The position numbers and the translations under genes are program-made. The notes below the pieces were generated by a model, which made no database searches, had not been told where the DNA came from, and saw only the letters and a list, made by a program, of their open reading frames with translations. From Gonatopus flavifemur (taxonomy: Eukaryota; Arthropoda; Insecta; Hymenoptera; Dryinidae), in contig JAFFJZ010000001.1 in assembly GCA_018340375.1 (NCBI GenBank), positions 19,052,001-19,116,000 on the forward strand: a stretch of DNA of 64,000 nucleotides. Reading direction: 5' to 3'. This document shows positions 23,900 to 36,002 of the stretch, piece after piece. Position 1 is the stretch's first letter, and each line of letters starts with the position of its first letter.

Positions 23900-26800
23900 T
23901 CATTGTTGTTTGCATTTCGTATTGACTGGATAGACATTGAAATTTCGTTTATGGCTTTCAATGTCGGAAATAAGAATAGATTTGTCTTCTGTTCCGATGA
24001 TTCGATCAGTCACAAATTCAAGCGAACATTTCATTTCACTGTTGTTCGCTACAACAGGTTTCTCATCTGCAAAATAGAACAATAGTAATAATTGAATAAA
24101 TTGAAATTCTGCATAAAAACTCGCATACTTACCGTCACGTTCTTCACTGGAATGAACTTGATTCTTCGTATTTTCTTTGTCATTTGAAGCAGTACCTATA
24201 ATGTGTACACTCAATTTTCTTAAATTCTTAATATCGATGGTATGATTGTTTATCCAATCCTTCAGTTCTTTAATCTCAATGTTTTTTATAGCTTCAATCT
24301 CTTCCTCTAATCTATCAAACATATATTCACATTTTGAAATTTCAGCCCAATTTCTATTAACTTCTTCCTTCAAGTGAATATCGGCACAGCTTTTAACTTT
24401 GATCAAAGCTTCCTTGACACTCTTCAATTCCTTCTCCGTAGTTTCTTCCAATTTTTTATTGAATGATTTCAAAAACTCTTCAATCCTTTCGTCTACGTGT
24501 TCTGTCGCGTATTTATTCGCTTGTGTACAAACTGTTATGGAATACCCTAGAATCCCAAAAGTATCTCTCAGTAGACAGAAAACGTTATATCCAAGTTGTT
24601 CGAGTGTTCTCAGTTGATTGAATAGAGGTTCTTCCATCATCATCTGAAAGCAAAGGGTATGATTTTCTTGTTATTTATTCATTTGTATTTTGAATATTGT
24701 ATCAACAACGTACCATAAGTAATTCTATCATCACGCTTAATTTAATCGAACCAACTCCAAATTGATAATAGTTCGTCACCACTGAATTCTTATCAGTTTT
24801 GTTGAAATTCTTCACTTTACAATAATGAGTTCCCAAAGGTATTTCATTGACTTTCATTTGAGGGGTGGTGTTTGGAAGCAGAGATCCGCATTTCAAGATA
24901 TCCAAACAATTCTCCACGTTTTTTATGGCGTCTTCTTGGGTGATGTTACCTTGCACGAGACATTGTACGTAAACGTGATCGGTTAGATGTTCAATGAAGT
25001 TTCGGAATTGTTGAAAATCAATTTCGGATAAGGCTGCGTGTTTATCTATCGCTGGATAGTGTGTTAACATCAGAATGGATAATCTCACGTCCCTGAAAAA
25101 AAACATGGTTCATGGATTTTTGATATCAAAACCAGAATAAGAATAACCCCGCTGAAAATGGGACACACAAATGCATTGAAATGAACAAAAATCGAAATCA
25201 AAGTCTGTTTCTATGCAGTTTTTCTGTGCATTTTCAGCGGAGAAAGCAAAATAATGTACCGAGGAGTATTATAAATATTTAAATTATTGTGATAAGTTAC
25301 GGTTGATGACTTACTTCACCAGTTTTGATGGTTTCAAGAATGTGTTGTAGTAACTTTTAAGTTGTTCTCTTTTCATCACGTTGAACAAATCGTTTGTGTC
25401 TAAATTTGGAAAGTTTGCAATGTACCTCATTATGGTGGTCAACAAAAGCTGAAATACAAATTTGAATACATGAGAAATATAATTTTAATAACAAATCGAA
25501 TTTTGACGCATTCGATTTTGAACTATTCGTACACTTCTGAAAGAAACACAAGACATTTAAAGGGATACCGGCGTATCATCCGAACAGAATTTATGAAACA
25601 ATCTGAAATTTTCAGGAAATAATCTTTAATACTTTATCAAGAGTTTGGCCCAGACTTCAAATTTAAACATTGATATCCCCTTAAGAAATCTTTACATAAA
25701 AATGATCAATTACGTTACAACATCGTATTACTTACAGGTAACTTTTGATTAAAACCATTGACTGCGACTATCATTCCTTTGTCGCTCGAATAAACTTGAT
25801 AATTCAGTTCAGCGGCTGTAGCTGGATACAATTCTTCAACCAATAATTGCTTCAACATTGCGACGAATAAGTCCAACATAGCTGCGCTGGAATAACAATC
25901 AAAATTTTTGATTTTTGAAGTTCAGCGTGAGTTCAATTTTGCATAATTAAAAAGAAAAATGTTGAATGAAATTTACTTTTGAGCCGAAATCACAGCTAAA
26001 GGCGACACGATGTAAAAATAAATATAACACTCTGGAAGTTCAAATTTCGTATCCGGTCGATACCAAACTTCTGATCTAGAATTCTCCAATATTTTAACAG
26101 GATATTTTGGAGTATCTGGGAGTTTCGGAATCAAGTCAAAATTGTCAGTGATGAAGATATTTGGTTCAGGCAAGTGAAATTCGGGCAACGGTTCGATAGT
26201 TTTCCAATTCTCTACCCATTCGTTGTTTATATCAACGTCGGTGTATTTGGTTTGAAACCACGGTTCGATTTTATCGAATTCATTATCATTGAATTTTTTG
26301 TCAGAGATTATGATATTCGCATTATCGGCTCTCAATTGATTTAGACAATCTTGGATTGCTTCTGGATTGTATTCGAAGTACAAATCGTTGCCGGTAAGGT
26401 AATCTTTCGGTGGATAAAACTGCATATTTTCGCATATATCTTCCACATTTTCTACCGGTGGTACTTCATCCGTGAACCTATGAAATGCAAAACAAATATA
26501 TTACTCTTGAACTTTGATTCATATTCCTTCGTTCGACGATTTGAAAAAAACAAAAATACCTAAAATTGATTTCTTCTATTTGAGAAATTTCATCGTAAAT
26601 TCGTCTCTGAGGGCCCTCTTTGCGCATTAAATTCAAAAACGAGAATACCGCGTTCAATACTTCTTCTAAATGTTTGTGACCTTCGTCCGTCAGAATTAGA
26701 GATAGACTAAACAGAGCGTACATCGAGTTATGTTCAAAACCACTCTCCGCGTTACCACTGTATATATCGAGACACCACATTTTCTTCCTCAAATAACTAA

Positions 26801-28887
26801 TGAGAGAACCTTTGCCCTCGTGTCCTATGATCCAAGAAACGTATTGATGTGGTTTACTCTTGTACAAATGAAGTAAAGATTGCATCGCCCACGTTAATTC
26901 TATCTAAAAACAATAGAAAACCATGTAAATGCAAGAATTTATTTTGAATAATGATATATTCAATAGTATGTATACCTGGCAAATATCTTTCACTGGTTTA
27001 ATTTTATAAATTTTCCTAAACTTCGGTGTATCGAACGATGCTTTGAATTTGCTAAAATCATCTGGGGGGAGTTGATTGCTGGGTATATCCGCAAAACATT
27101 GCGTCACGTACTCTTGGAGTGTATCCAGAGGAAGTCTAGCCTTGAATTCAAAAAAGAAAAGTTGAAAATTTCAATAGATTGTGAAGATGATTACAATTTT
27201 ACCTGGACAGTTAGTTTCATTCTATGAGCGCTGTAATGTCGTTCCCGGAATTTATGCAATTCTTCATATAATTTATCTTCTTCCACATTGTCGCGTAAAG
27301 TTATTATATTTCCCCATATAAATTTAGAGGCGGGATGATCCGGCTGAGCAAAACTAGAGAACAATTGTTCCTTCCTAAAAAAATCAGAAGGCAAAGCCAT
27401 CTGAAATTCTATATTAAAATAATTCGTGTGAGATTTTTTTTCTGCGGATATGTTGTTTTTCTATTCAAATCTAGTATAAAGTTGTGTCGATAAATACCAC
27501 TTTCCACTGCTTCCCGCTCTCGAGTTATGGCGTTTCTTTTCATCAGAGGTTTTATGAAGAACTGAGCGAATCGATCGAGGGCTGCCAGAAAGAACTTTTC
27601 TTGAATTTCGAAATAAAATGTTGTGTTCTCACATTCTGTGGAGGCATTGTCGGAACCACCTCGTTTCGTGATGAACGAATCAAAGTCATTTTCCTGTAAA
27701 TATAAACAGGATCATTTCACAATTATTCTCACAGTCGATATGGCATTTTAATAAAATAATGATGTCAACATGATGGAATTATGTGGCTCAATTTTGAAAT
27801 ATGAATGTAGAAGATTACCTGTGGATACTTTTCGGATCCCATAAATACCATGTGTTCTAAAAAATGTGCCAATCCTGGAATTTCAGGAGGATCACTGAAA
27901 CTTCCAACTCCAACGCAAAGCCCACATGCTGCCTGAAAAATAATTTATAAGATGAAGGAGACTAAGAAAATTTTGAATCAAGTTTAAGAATTAGCCGACC
28001 CAAATAACGATACTAGATAAATGAGATGTGAATTAAAATATTCAAAAATTGTATTTTGAGAGCACATGAAACATAGCCAACCATTTTTTCTTCTCTTTTC
28101 AAACAATGTTTAGATGTTCTTTCTCCAGAAACAGTTTCATCAAGATCGTCCTCGTCGTCTGTTTCATCTTCTCCATCCTCGCTGTTATCCTCTTCGTCAG
28201 TTTCATCTTCCTCATCCGTACCGTCTTCTTCATCAATTTCATCTTTCACGCTCCCAACGCTGGTTGCATCCACTGAATCCATAAATGTAATTTTATTCGA
28301 TAAATCATTCAAACTACACATTCCTTATATTACTCGCATAAATCTTCATCGATGAAACATTTACAAATTATGTGATTGATTTAACGAAGAAGCAAATTAG
28401 GTCAATTCTGTCAAGAACTTACCGTCGCTTTGATTCTCCTGACAGTCACTCTCAGCGGAATGTAGATCTGCGATCAGTAAAGCTGTCAAGCCATTCTCCA
28501 ATCTTATGACTCTAAAATATTATCGAGAAATTGGTTGAATTTATAAAAAATTGTAATCAAAATCGATGCATGTACTAACCTATATTCCTTTTTATCGTTC
28601 TCAGATTTAACAGGTGGTTCAAGATATTCAACTTTGACAGATGGTTTTGAGTTTGGAGTGGAAGGATTACTTTTCTGATCTTCCATAGCGCGACTGGAAA
28701 AGTTATATTCCTGGAGAAGATTTAAACAATTCTTTAAATTTTTTGCAGATCCTTGTAATTTGATTTTCTTTCTGGGAGGAGCTTGAAATGATCTTTTTGG
28801 CATGATACCATTACAAAACGCTTGATCTTTCACACATCTATTCAAATTTTGAATTACAATATTCAACTTTTTGAAAATGAAGACCAT
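23900..28887 (-). CDS. Nrdc: Nardilysin (M16 metalloprotease), fourteen exons, complete
   Basis: Exons: 28887-28580, 28511-28423, 28272-28082, 27932-27819, 27693-27498, 27408-27203, 27140-26976, 26903-26560, 26477-25977, 25886-25736, 25448-25315, 25092-24714, 24643-24133 and 24066-23900; 3456 nt, 1151 aa. Junction phases agree. The donor at 28081 (ATG|GTTGGC) is weak and might lie nine bases further on. The third exon encodes an acidic run of Asp/Glu (about residues 140-180), the hallmark separating nardilysin from insulin-degrading enzyme. The zinc site HFLEH (HxxEH) is in exon 4 and the third ligand Glu in EREAVESEF at the exon 5/6 join. Inactive M16 repeats follow (WIIGHEGKGSLISYLRKK, SPLAVISAQ, LVQGNITQEDAI, EEVNRNWAEI). 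Nardilysin cleaves before Arg-Arg/Lys pairs and binds EGF-like ligands. Methionines at 28887 and 28803 are alternative starts. Confidence 0.95.
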
Positions 28888-29313
28888 GTGCCATTAGGTG
28901 GACCCAGAAGATCTGTGATTGTGATACACGTGTTTTTGTTTTTCAAAACATTTTGTGACCATCAAAACTGGTTGATTTGATCTTTCAAGGTTTGAATTTT
29001 GTGAAAATTTTCAGAATGCAGTTTATAAATATTCTACACGTTGGAATATGAAATTCAATGAAGTTGAAGTTTATCGTATATAACCTACAATTAGAAACAA
29101 ACAAATTACTTTGTCCTGTTTCGCGGTGACCACTCCTAACCTGTCCCAACCACTCCTAACGACGACCAATCGGAAGATAGTTTTCAAAAGTTCCAGGTTC
29201 CAGGGATTCTATTTTTCTATCACGCATGGCATAACGCATAACAGCTGATCTTCTCTTCTGCTGAGAGTGCTGAGCTTTGTAATCATTTTCAGTTCGTTTT
29301 GGTTGAATTTTCA

Positions 29314-31114
29314 ATGGTGAGTGTTCGGTGATTAATTAAAGATAAAAATCATTCCCATCGAATCGAAATTTTCTTAGTACAAAGTCATGGAATACCGGTT
29401 GTTACACGAAGATGACGATGATGATAATGATGATGAGTTTGTCCCATGTAAACATTCAAATAAGAGATTTCAGTGTATCAAATTCGGACCAGAAGATTAC
29501 ATCTTTGTCAGAGCAATACTTTTTTCTGTTCGCAATAAAACTTTGCGAGATGATTTGGTAGCATCGAGGTTATCCATTGAACAAGTTAAAAGGCGAAGAC
29601 CACGTTCCAATGGCAATAAACAGCCTCACGACTACAGTTTGAAATTCACTCTGCTGATGGAATCGGGTGAAACCATTCCTGTTTGTAAAAATTTTTTTAT
29701 GTCAGTGCTTATGGTTAAACCGACAAGACTGAGAAATATTGCGCACAAAGTTAAATCTGGAGAACAATTGATAGAAAAGCGTGGCGGAGATAGAAGGTCT
29801 GATAAATCTGCATCGAAGAAGAAACACGTACGCCAGTTTTTGAATGATTTAGAAGGGAGAGAAACTCATAGTCAAAATAATTCTAAACGAATTTATTTAG
29901 ATTCGTTGTTGAATGTACAAAAATTATGCAATATTTTTAATGGTAGGGTGAAAAATGAGTTTAAAGTTTCGTTTTCCATGTTTCGCCGCATTTTTTTCAA
30001 GGATTTCAATATTGGGTTTGGAATGATGGCAAATGAACCTTGCGGTTACTGCATTAAATTGAACTCTTTGATAAAAACCAATAAGGATCCCAGAAAGACT
30101 GAACACATGATTGCGAAGAGGGCTCATAAACTGCGTTTACGTGCATTTCAGAGGCTCCTCCGTAAAAAAATGCCAAGCGACACGATATCCCTATGTTTTG
30201 ATATACAAGTTCAAGCTCTTCCAAAAATTCCGATACGAGAAATCGATTGTTATAAAAAAATAGGATTTTATAATGTATGCATTGCAGATACAAACTCCAC
30301 AAAACTTCCAATGTTTTACGTGTGGACGGAAGATCAGGCAGGCAAGGGTGCTAACGAAGTATCCTCCTGTCTACTACATTATTTGAATTCTTTAGATTTG
30401 ACAGGGAAAAAGAAGATCAGACTGTTCTCCGATGGTTGTATGGCAAAAAACAAAAACAATCATACGATACATACGATAATGAATTTTTTAATGTCTGACT
30501 ATGCAAAGAACGTGGAACTTCTTCAAATGATATTTCCAGTTCATGGACACCCCGATATTCCTCCTGTTCGTCACATTTTTCAATCTATCGATAACAATTT
30601 ATGACGAAAGGGTACAATTTTATCGAAAGAAGAGTGCATTGAGATATATAAATCTATCGGAAATGTTAAAATTCTCGACGAGGATTGGCAATTATACGAT
30701 ACAAAAAATCTATCTCGATGCTTTAAGAAACTCAAAGGCATCGATGATACGAAGCGTATTATTTTTAAGCGTACTTTCAAAGGTATAAGAGTCAAGATTT
30801 GTCAGAATTATAAATTTGAACCTGAAACAGAAGTCTACAAATCGATATTGAAAAAAAATTGGAGGAACGACGAGAACACGCATCAGAATATTTTCGATGT
30901 ACGGAAGATCAAACCAAATCGAAATCTAACCAAAGAGAAAAGAAATGACGTGAGGATACTTCTTTCTGAACAGTTTGGCGATAACTGGCATGCTCGAGAG
31001 AATCTCGCATGGTATAAAAAAATTTTGGCTGATTCAACCTCGATAAAAAAAACTGAAGACCAAAAAGAAGAATTTTGTAACTGCCTCGAAGAAGATCACG
31101 GATTCCATGTTTGA
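29314..31114 (+). pseudogene. Transposase-like DDE-type gene with one in-frame TGA
   Basis: The long frame starts at 29387. A 61-bp GT-AG intron (29317-29377) can join an ATG at 29314 to it in frame. The frame runs 405 codons to TGA at 30602-30604, then the same frame continues without another stop to TGA at 31112-31114, so one nonsense codon splits a protein of about 575 aa. Order of features: acidic N-terminus; basic RGGDRRSDKSASKKKHVRQFL; CGYC zinc-like pair; SLCFDIQVQALPKIPIREID (first Asp); KMFYVW-TEDQAGKGANEVSS-type block; LFSDGCMAKNKN (second Asp); PVHGHPDIPPVRHIF. This matches an uncharacterised, widespread arthropod protein family that looks transposase-derived; I cannot name it. The TGA follows NNL where the family normally has basic residues, so CGA to TGA is likely. 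Confidence 0.65.
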
Positions 31115-31935
31115 AACGCAGTCAAGTTTATTTTAAATTATAATTACTTGTGTGCCGATTTCAAGTAACTTGCGTTTAACATCTTTGTTGTGAAATCTTG
31201 ATCGATGCAGGTGAAATCTCATCGATGCTGTTTCAAATACACATATCAAAGCTCGTGAAAACTGATAAAACAGTTTATCGATGGGAATCTTACAACAGGG
31301 ATATTCCGTACCAAGTTTATATAGATTTTATATATCGTATTTTATACAAATAATTCATTTTTGAAGATTTTTTTTGGCTTTCGTTTATTACAATTCACGC
31401 ACAAATTTCTTACATATCAATTTCCTACGTGTAGACATGTCGGTTTTCGATGAGATATCAATTTACCTAGCAGGAAGTATTGTAGAAGTTTGGGGATCGT
31501 TTATTGAAACGAATTTATTAAACGAATATTGGAAAATCTATATTGAAAGTGATTTTCAAGCAAATCGAGTTCCGATTGTCATGTAATTCAGATGTTTAGT
31601 TTGTTTGTTCTCGATCGTCTATTCGGTTTGATAAACGATTCAAAATTCTGTAACACGCTAGAAATAATTTATGAAATATGTAAAAGAGTGGTTTATGAAT
31701 TGATAGGATAATTGCTGATTTCTTCACTTTCTGGGGTTTATAACGCTAATCTTTGATTGTTTGTTTACTAACTTTTCATGTGCATTTGGAGAAACCAGTC
31801 GCGTTGCTTACAGTTGTCCCAGAGACCGTGTTTTTTTGCTGTGCGAGTAAACTTTGTGACTCGTCGAAATTTTAATTGTGAGTATAAACGCGATATAAAC
31901 GTATTTTTATCTTCCTTTCGTTCGGTCAATCGAAA
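31115..31935. other. Intergenic, no recognised feature
   Basis: AT-rich; short frames such as 31374-31586 show no family motif. Contains TTATTGAAACGAATTTATTAAA reminiscent of the three-copy dispersed repeat. Confidence 0.35.
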
Positions 31936-33800
31936 TTTTATTTATTTATTTATTCAAAATTCTACGGGATAACCCATTACAAACAAAACAAAAAATAAAT
32001 AAAAAGATATAAATCTCTAACAATTTAGATGGCTAGATCAATAATAAAAATCAGAAAAACAATCCAATATACAATGAGAGAGAAAAAAAAAAGAAACATA
32101 ATATATAATATCCGAGTCGTAGGATACAGCGAGCACAAACCCTTATTCATAACCATAATTTGCCGCAAATTTTAACAACAACTCATGGAGGCTCATGTTA
32201 AAAATATCTAACCATAAATTTTTTTTTAAATAAGTTTTGCGGAATGTTGATGATTTTAGAATCTTAGCTGATGATGATATGAAAAGACTGATTGTTTGGG
32301 TTAAGGCTAACGGCCTAAAGTTAAATGCTGACAAATGTCAGAGGATCACCTTTGGTAAAACCGCATATCCGGCTTTTACTTATTATATTAGTGGGCATCC
32401 TGTTAAGTCTGTAATGGTAGTTAAAAATCTTGGGGTTTACTTTGATGACCGGCTTAGTTTCAGACATCATATCGATTATGTAATTACTACTGCTACTAGA
32501 AGAGTCAATTATATTAAGCGTTATTCTAGGGGATTTAAGAATATTCAGTCCTTTAGGACTCTTTATTATTCCTTGGTTCATCCCATTTTGAGTTTTGGTG
32601 TCATAATCTGGTATCCTGCATGGGATTATAATTACACTCGGCTGGAGAGAATCAACCATTGATTTTTTAGATTCGTAGCTTATAGAGTTGGCCAACCCAT
32701 GCATTATACGGACCATGACTATTCTTCTATCATGAATAGACTGAAGATATCGGATTTGGCATTCGCAAGAAGCAAAAATAATTTAGTTTTTCTTTATCAA
32801 GTTTTGAATGGGCATTTCGATTATAGCCGGTTAGTGTCTTTTTTTTACTTTTTGGTGCCTAGTAGAGCTTTGCGTAATAATTGCTTTAGGTTAGATGCAT
32901 CTTTAGTTAGTAGTTACATGGAAATTAGGTCTCCTGTACACCGTTTGTGTAAATTGTTCAACAATAACAGAGCTTGGTTAGATATTTTTAATATTAGTAT
33001 CAGTTCATTGAAAAGAGAATCTAATATTAATTTAGTATATTAGAGTATATATTGTTTTTTAATGAATGTTTTGGCAAATCTTGTTTGTTACAAATTTTGT
33101 AGTGGGTTCAGGCCCATAGATACTTGATAAATAAATAAATAAATAAATAAATGGCACTCATTTAGTAGAGAACACATTCTGTGAATCGAAGATCTATATT
33201 CCATCATTCGTGACAAGATATCAACTTGGAACATATTTTGATTTCCCCTTAATAGCCTTCCGGGTACATATAGGCCAAATAACAGCAAAAGTTCACTATA
33301 CTATCCACCAAATTATTTAAAATCTTATAAGCCATACATAAATCTATTTTCTCAAATGAAAAGTTCAAAGCTGGTATACCTAACTGCGTAGATATATGGG
33401 TATAATCATGGTCATCAAACCTCATAGGCTTCCCTATAGAGTGAGACACAAAACGAAGAAATATATGATTAAGCTTTTCAAGCTTAACCAATAATTGATG
33501 ATTCCAAACCGAACGCCATATATGTCCACAGTAGGTTAAATGAGGATAAATATAGCTGTAATACATACATCTGAACGCTTTCAAATTAGAGAACTTACTA
33601 CAATACTTTTTAAAGTAATTTATTTTCCTCAGGACTAACGTATAAGTGTATTCAAGATGATGCGTGAAAGTCAGATTAGTATCGAAATAGACCCCAAGAT
33701 CTTTACAGAGTTTAATTTCATTAATCAAAGTATTGTCAATAGTGTCTCTAGAAACGATATTTTGAATTTTAAGTCTTTGTATCCTCCCACGCAACATAGA
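31936..33800 (-). mobile_element. Jockey-like non-LTR element, 5'-truncated, split by a later insertion
   Basis: The minus strand encodes the C-terminal end of a Jockey-type reverse transcriptase ORF in two pieces. 33797-33157 reads from LCKDLGVYFDTNLTFTHH through HLTYCGHIWRSVWN and ends ...SSIHRMCSLLNE. 32225-32150 resumes with NLWLDIFNMSLHELLLKF and stops. The 3' tail (TAAA)n lies at 31936-31954. The plus-strand copy at 32231-33151 is inserted between these pieces. The reading frame also contains stops. A dead element. Confidence 0.75.
32231..33151 (+). mobile_element. Jockey-like non-LTR element, 5'-truncated, inserted into an older copy
   Basis: The plus frame from about 32237 reads LIVWVKANGLKLNADKCQ, LGVYFDDRLSFRHHIDY and LYYSLVHPILSFGVIIWYPAW, has a TGA stop at 32660, then continues in frame with FFRFVAYRVGQPMHYTDHD to a stop at 33041. 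It ends in a (TAAA)n tail at 33127-33151. It contains no catalytic YADD block (5' truncated). It is related to, but clearly diverged from, the host copy on the minus strand. Confidence 0.8.
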
Positions 33801-34069
33801 ACTAAGAAAGGTTAGATTTTTATGAAAAAAATATTTATAAAAAACTTCCTATAACAATTTGGAAGTGTTTTCATGTTCGTGAGTTGTCTTGGTTTGAGAA
33901 ATCCATAGTAGAATCTGATGAAATGATATTTAATGGGATTTAGTCAGAACATTGTACAAGATTCAATCAGAATCACATTGAAAAAATACATTCATATGAT
34001 TAACTCTAGAACACAACACTGGAGTATTTTTGTACCCCTAAGGCATTTTGAAAATTGTAGGGGAAGTAG

Positions 34070-34307
34070 CCCTGGCGAAAAAACGGCGTGCACATAAAGT
34101 TCGAACAGCGTACCAATAACGTGATTCTGGCCAATATACGTTCAATGCAGGCTTACTTCAATATAAGCGTGAGTACAGCGTGCATGAACGCTTTTCTTCA
34201 CGCTCGATCCACGCTCAACTGCGCCAATTGACTCTTAATACACTCTCATGTGACGGTAATAACACTCCTATGCGACGCTCCAAATTAACGCTTTATTTTC
34301 ACCAGGG
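34070..34307. mobile_element. MITE, CCCTGG-ended, nested
   Basis: Ends CCCTGGCGAAAAAACG and TTTTCACCAGGG form an inverted pair around about 240 bp containing several GCGTAC/AACGC motifs. No coding capacity. Confidence 0.55.
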
Positions 34308-34673
34308 AGGTTTTGCTACATATCGATCCAGGATCCTGACCATAATTCAGTTTAGGGTTCCAAAAGAGGGAAGAGTTGATTAGAAGCGTCAATTTGCCTT
34401 TTGATTGCGACTGATAGCAACGCGAAGTGAGCGTGGGGTACGAAATTACCCCAGTGTTGTGGTAACGTCGGTACTTTGTGCGATTGTGTAAAAATTCATA
34501 CTCTGGAATTTGAAGGAAAATCTTGGGTTTTGCAGCAGTTTTTGAAGAATTTAAGTTCTCTGTCATTATTCGAAGGGTTTTTATGTTTAAAAAAAAATAT
34601 AAACCAATTTTGTTACCAGTGTAACTGATTTTTCCTACTTATTCCATAAATGCGAACAAAAATACTTGAAGTA

Positions 34674-35103
34674 AGGGGCCGTCCATAAATTACGTAAGAC
34701 AATTTTGGCATTTTTTCACCCCCCTCCCTCCCCCTTGTAAGACATCGTAAGATTTCATTAAACCCCTCCCCCTCCCCCATGTGATAAGGTAATATAATAC
34801 AGAAGTGTACAGAAATTATAAATGACTCAATTATGGTATAACATTGATGATTATTAACTTACTGAAATTGACTATCCAAGGATACTTGATTACAGAACAT
34901 CATCTTTGTAAAATCTTTGAAAAAGTTGAAGGAAATATGTGTTTTTCGAAATCAGTTGAAATTGAATTTCTTAATATTTAGTTACATCCATCTTACGTAA
35001 GATTTTGGTGCAACCCCTCCCCCTCCCCCCTTGTAAGATCTGGTAAGAATTCCATGAACCCCCTCCCCCCCTTAAACGTCTTACGTAATTTATGGACGAC
35101 CCC
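34674..35103. mobile_element. MITE with GGGGCCGTCCATAAATTACG-type ends
   Basis: Long inverted ends: AGGGGCCGTCCATAAATTAC on the left and the complement at 35078-35103. C-rich CCCCTCCCCC subterminal blocks and GTAAGAC motifs are mirrored on both sides. TA occurs at both flanks. MITEs with very similar ends are widespread in arthropods. Confidence 0.8.
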
Positions 35104-35227
35104 TAATTGAAAAATGTTTTCTCTACATTTCTCAATATTATTCTACCAATGACAACCGTGAAGAATCAAATTTTCACATGAATAAATGTTTTCATAACAT
35201 TTACATTGACTTTCGTCCTTTTTTGAG

Positions 35228-35512
35228 GATCATCAACTCTCTAAAATTTTAAGAATGAGATTTCACTCTTCAACCAGCCAAAAGTGAGCCTGTCGAAATT
35301 TTGAGTGTAATTTCCACTCTTTTAGAGTGATATTCTAAGGTTTGAGGTTAGAAACTCACAGCCACTCAAATTCTAGAGTCACTTTTTCATTCTAAAAGAG
35401 CGAGAGTTCACTCGAAACGAGCGAAAATCCTACTCGAAGCGGACTGGCTCACTTCTGAGACTTAGTGGAGTGAAACACGTGATTTATCACTCTTTTAGAT
35501 TTAGAGAGAATT
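35228..35512. mobile_element. Imperfect inverted-repeat element rich in GAGTG motifs
   Basis: The left arm (ACTCTCTAAAATTTTAAGAA) and right arm (TCTTTTAGATTTAGAGAGAA) are imperfect complements. Repeated CACTCTTTTAGAGTG-type units occur in between. A decayed MITE. Confidence 0.5.
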
Positions 35513-36002
35513 TTTCAACTTTCATCAATTAAATGTACTTTAAAAAAAAAGTAAAAATTCTGTTTCATCCGTGTCCTAGATAATTTTTTCAAGTTTTCAA
35601 ATATTCTTGGATATTTAAAATCGGATGGAAATTCGAAAAATTACGGCCATCTTTTGGAAAACAGTCAAAATGCCATTTTTTGCGATTTATTTTCGCTTTC
35701 AATTAATATTTTGCAATTTTTTCCTAAGATTTTTGCATTGAAATTCATACTATTGTCTTCGTCTTGAAAAAACGAAGAAAATGATGTGTTTCAAAATTCA
35801 TTTTCCATGACATATATTGACGTAAATCGCGTTCAAAGGTGTGGGGTACACAAATACCCCAGTGTTGTGTTCGATGGCAAAGAGAATAAGTGTTGTGTTC
35901 TAGGATTAGATCTCATTGACAAATACTTGAATAGGATTTGGTCAGAACATTATACAAGATTCAATAAGATTTGGCGAGAATCAATGGTTTCATTTAAGAG
36001 GT

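Larger units (their letters stand above)
34010..35899. mobile_element. Non-autonomous element, TIR AACACAACACTGG, CTAG flanks
   Basis: Starts AACACAACACTGGAGTAT and ends AGTGTTGTGTT, with CTAG on both sides (34006-34009 and 35900-35903). The right end carries two tandem copies of the terminal motif (35869-35899), and another inward-facing copy occurs at about 34433-34465, so the 1.9 kb may be a composite. No transposase frame. It contains MITEs at 34070-34307, 34674-35103 and 35228-35512. Confidence 0.55.
33889..36002. mobile_element. MITE, CCCTGGTTTAAAA family, copy 3, split by CTAG-flanked insertion
   Basis: The left part (33889-34009) and right part (35900-36002) together form one element in the orientation opposite to copy 2: the right part ends in the complement of CCATTGATTCTCGCC, shared with copies 1 and 2, and the left part shares CAATGTGATTCTGAT. 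The two halves are separated by the 1.9 kb insertion at 34010-35899. Confidence 0.65.

Noticed and set aside
28013..28321. Stand-alone acidic protein
   Set aside because: It is the acidic exon of nardilysin read into its flanking introns.
30543..30788. Separate 81-aa gene after the transposase-like frame
   Set aside because: It is an out-of-frame shadow; the true continuation is in the original frame after the TGA.
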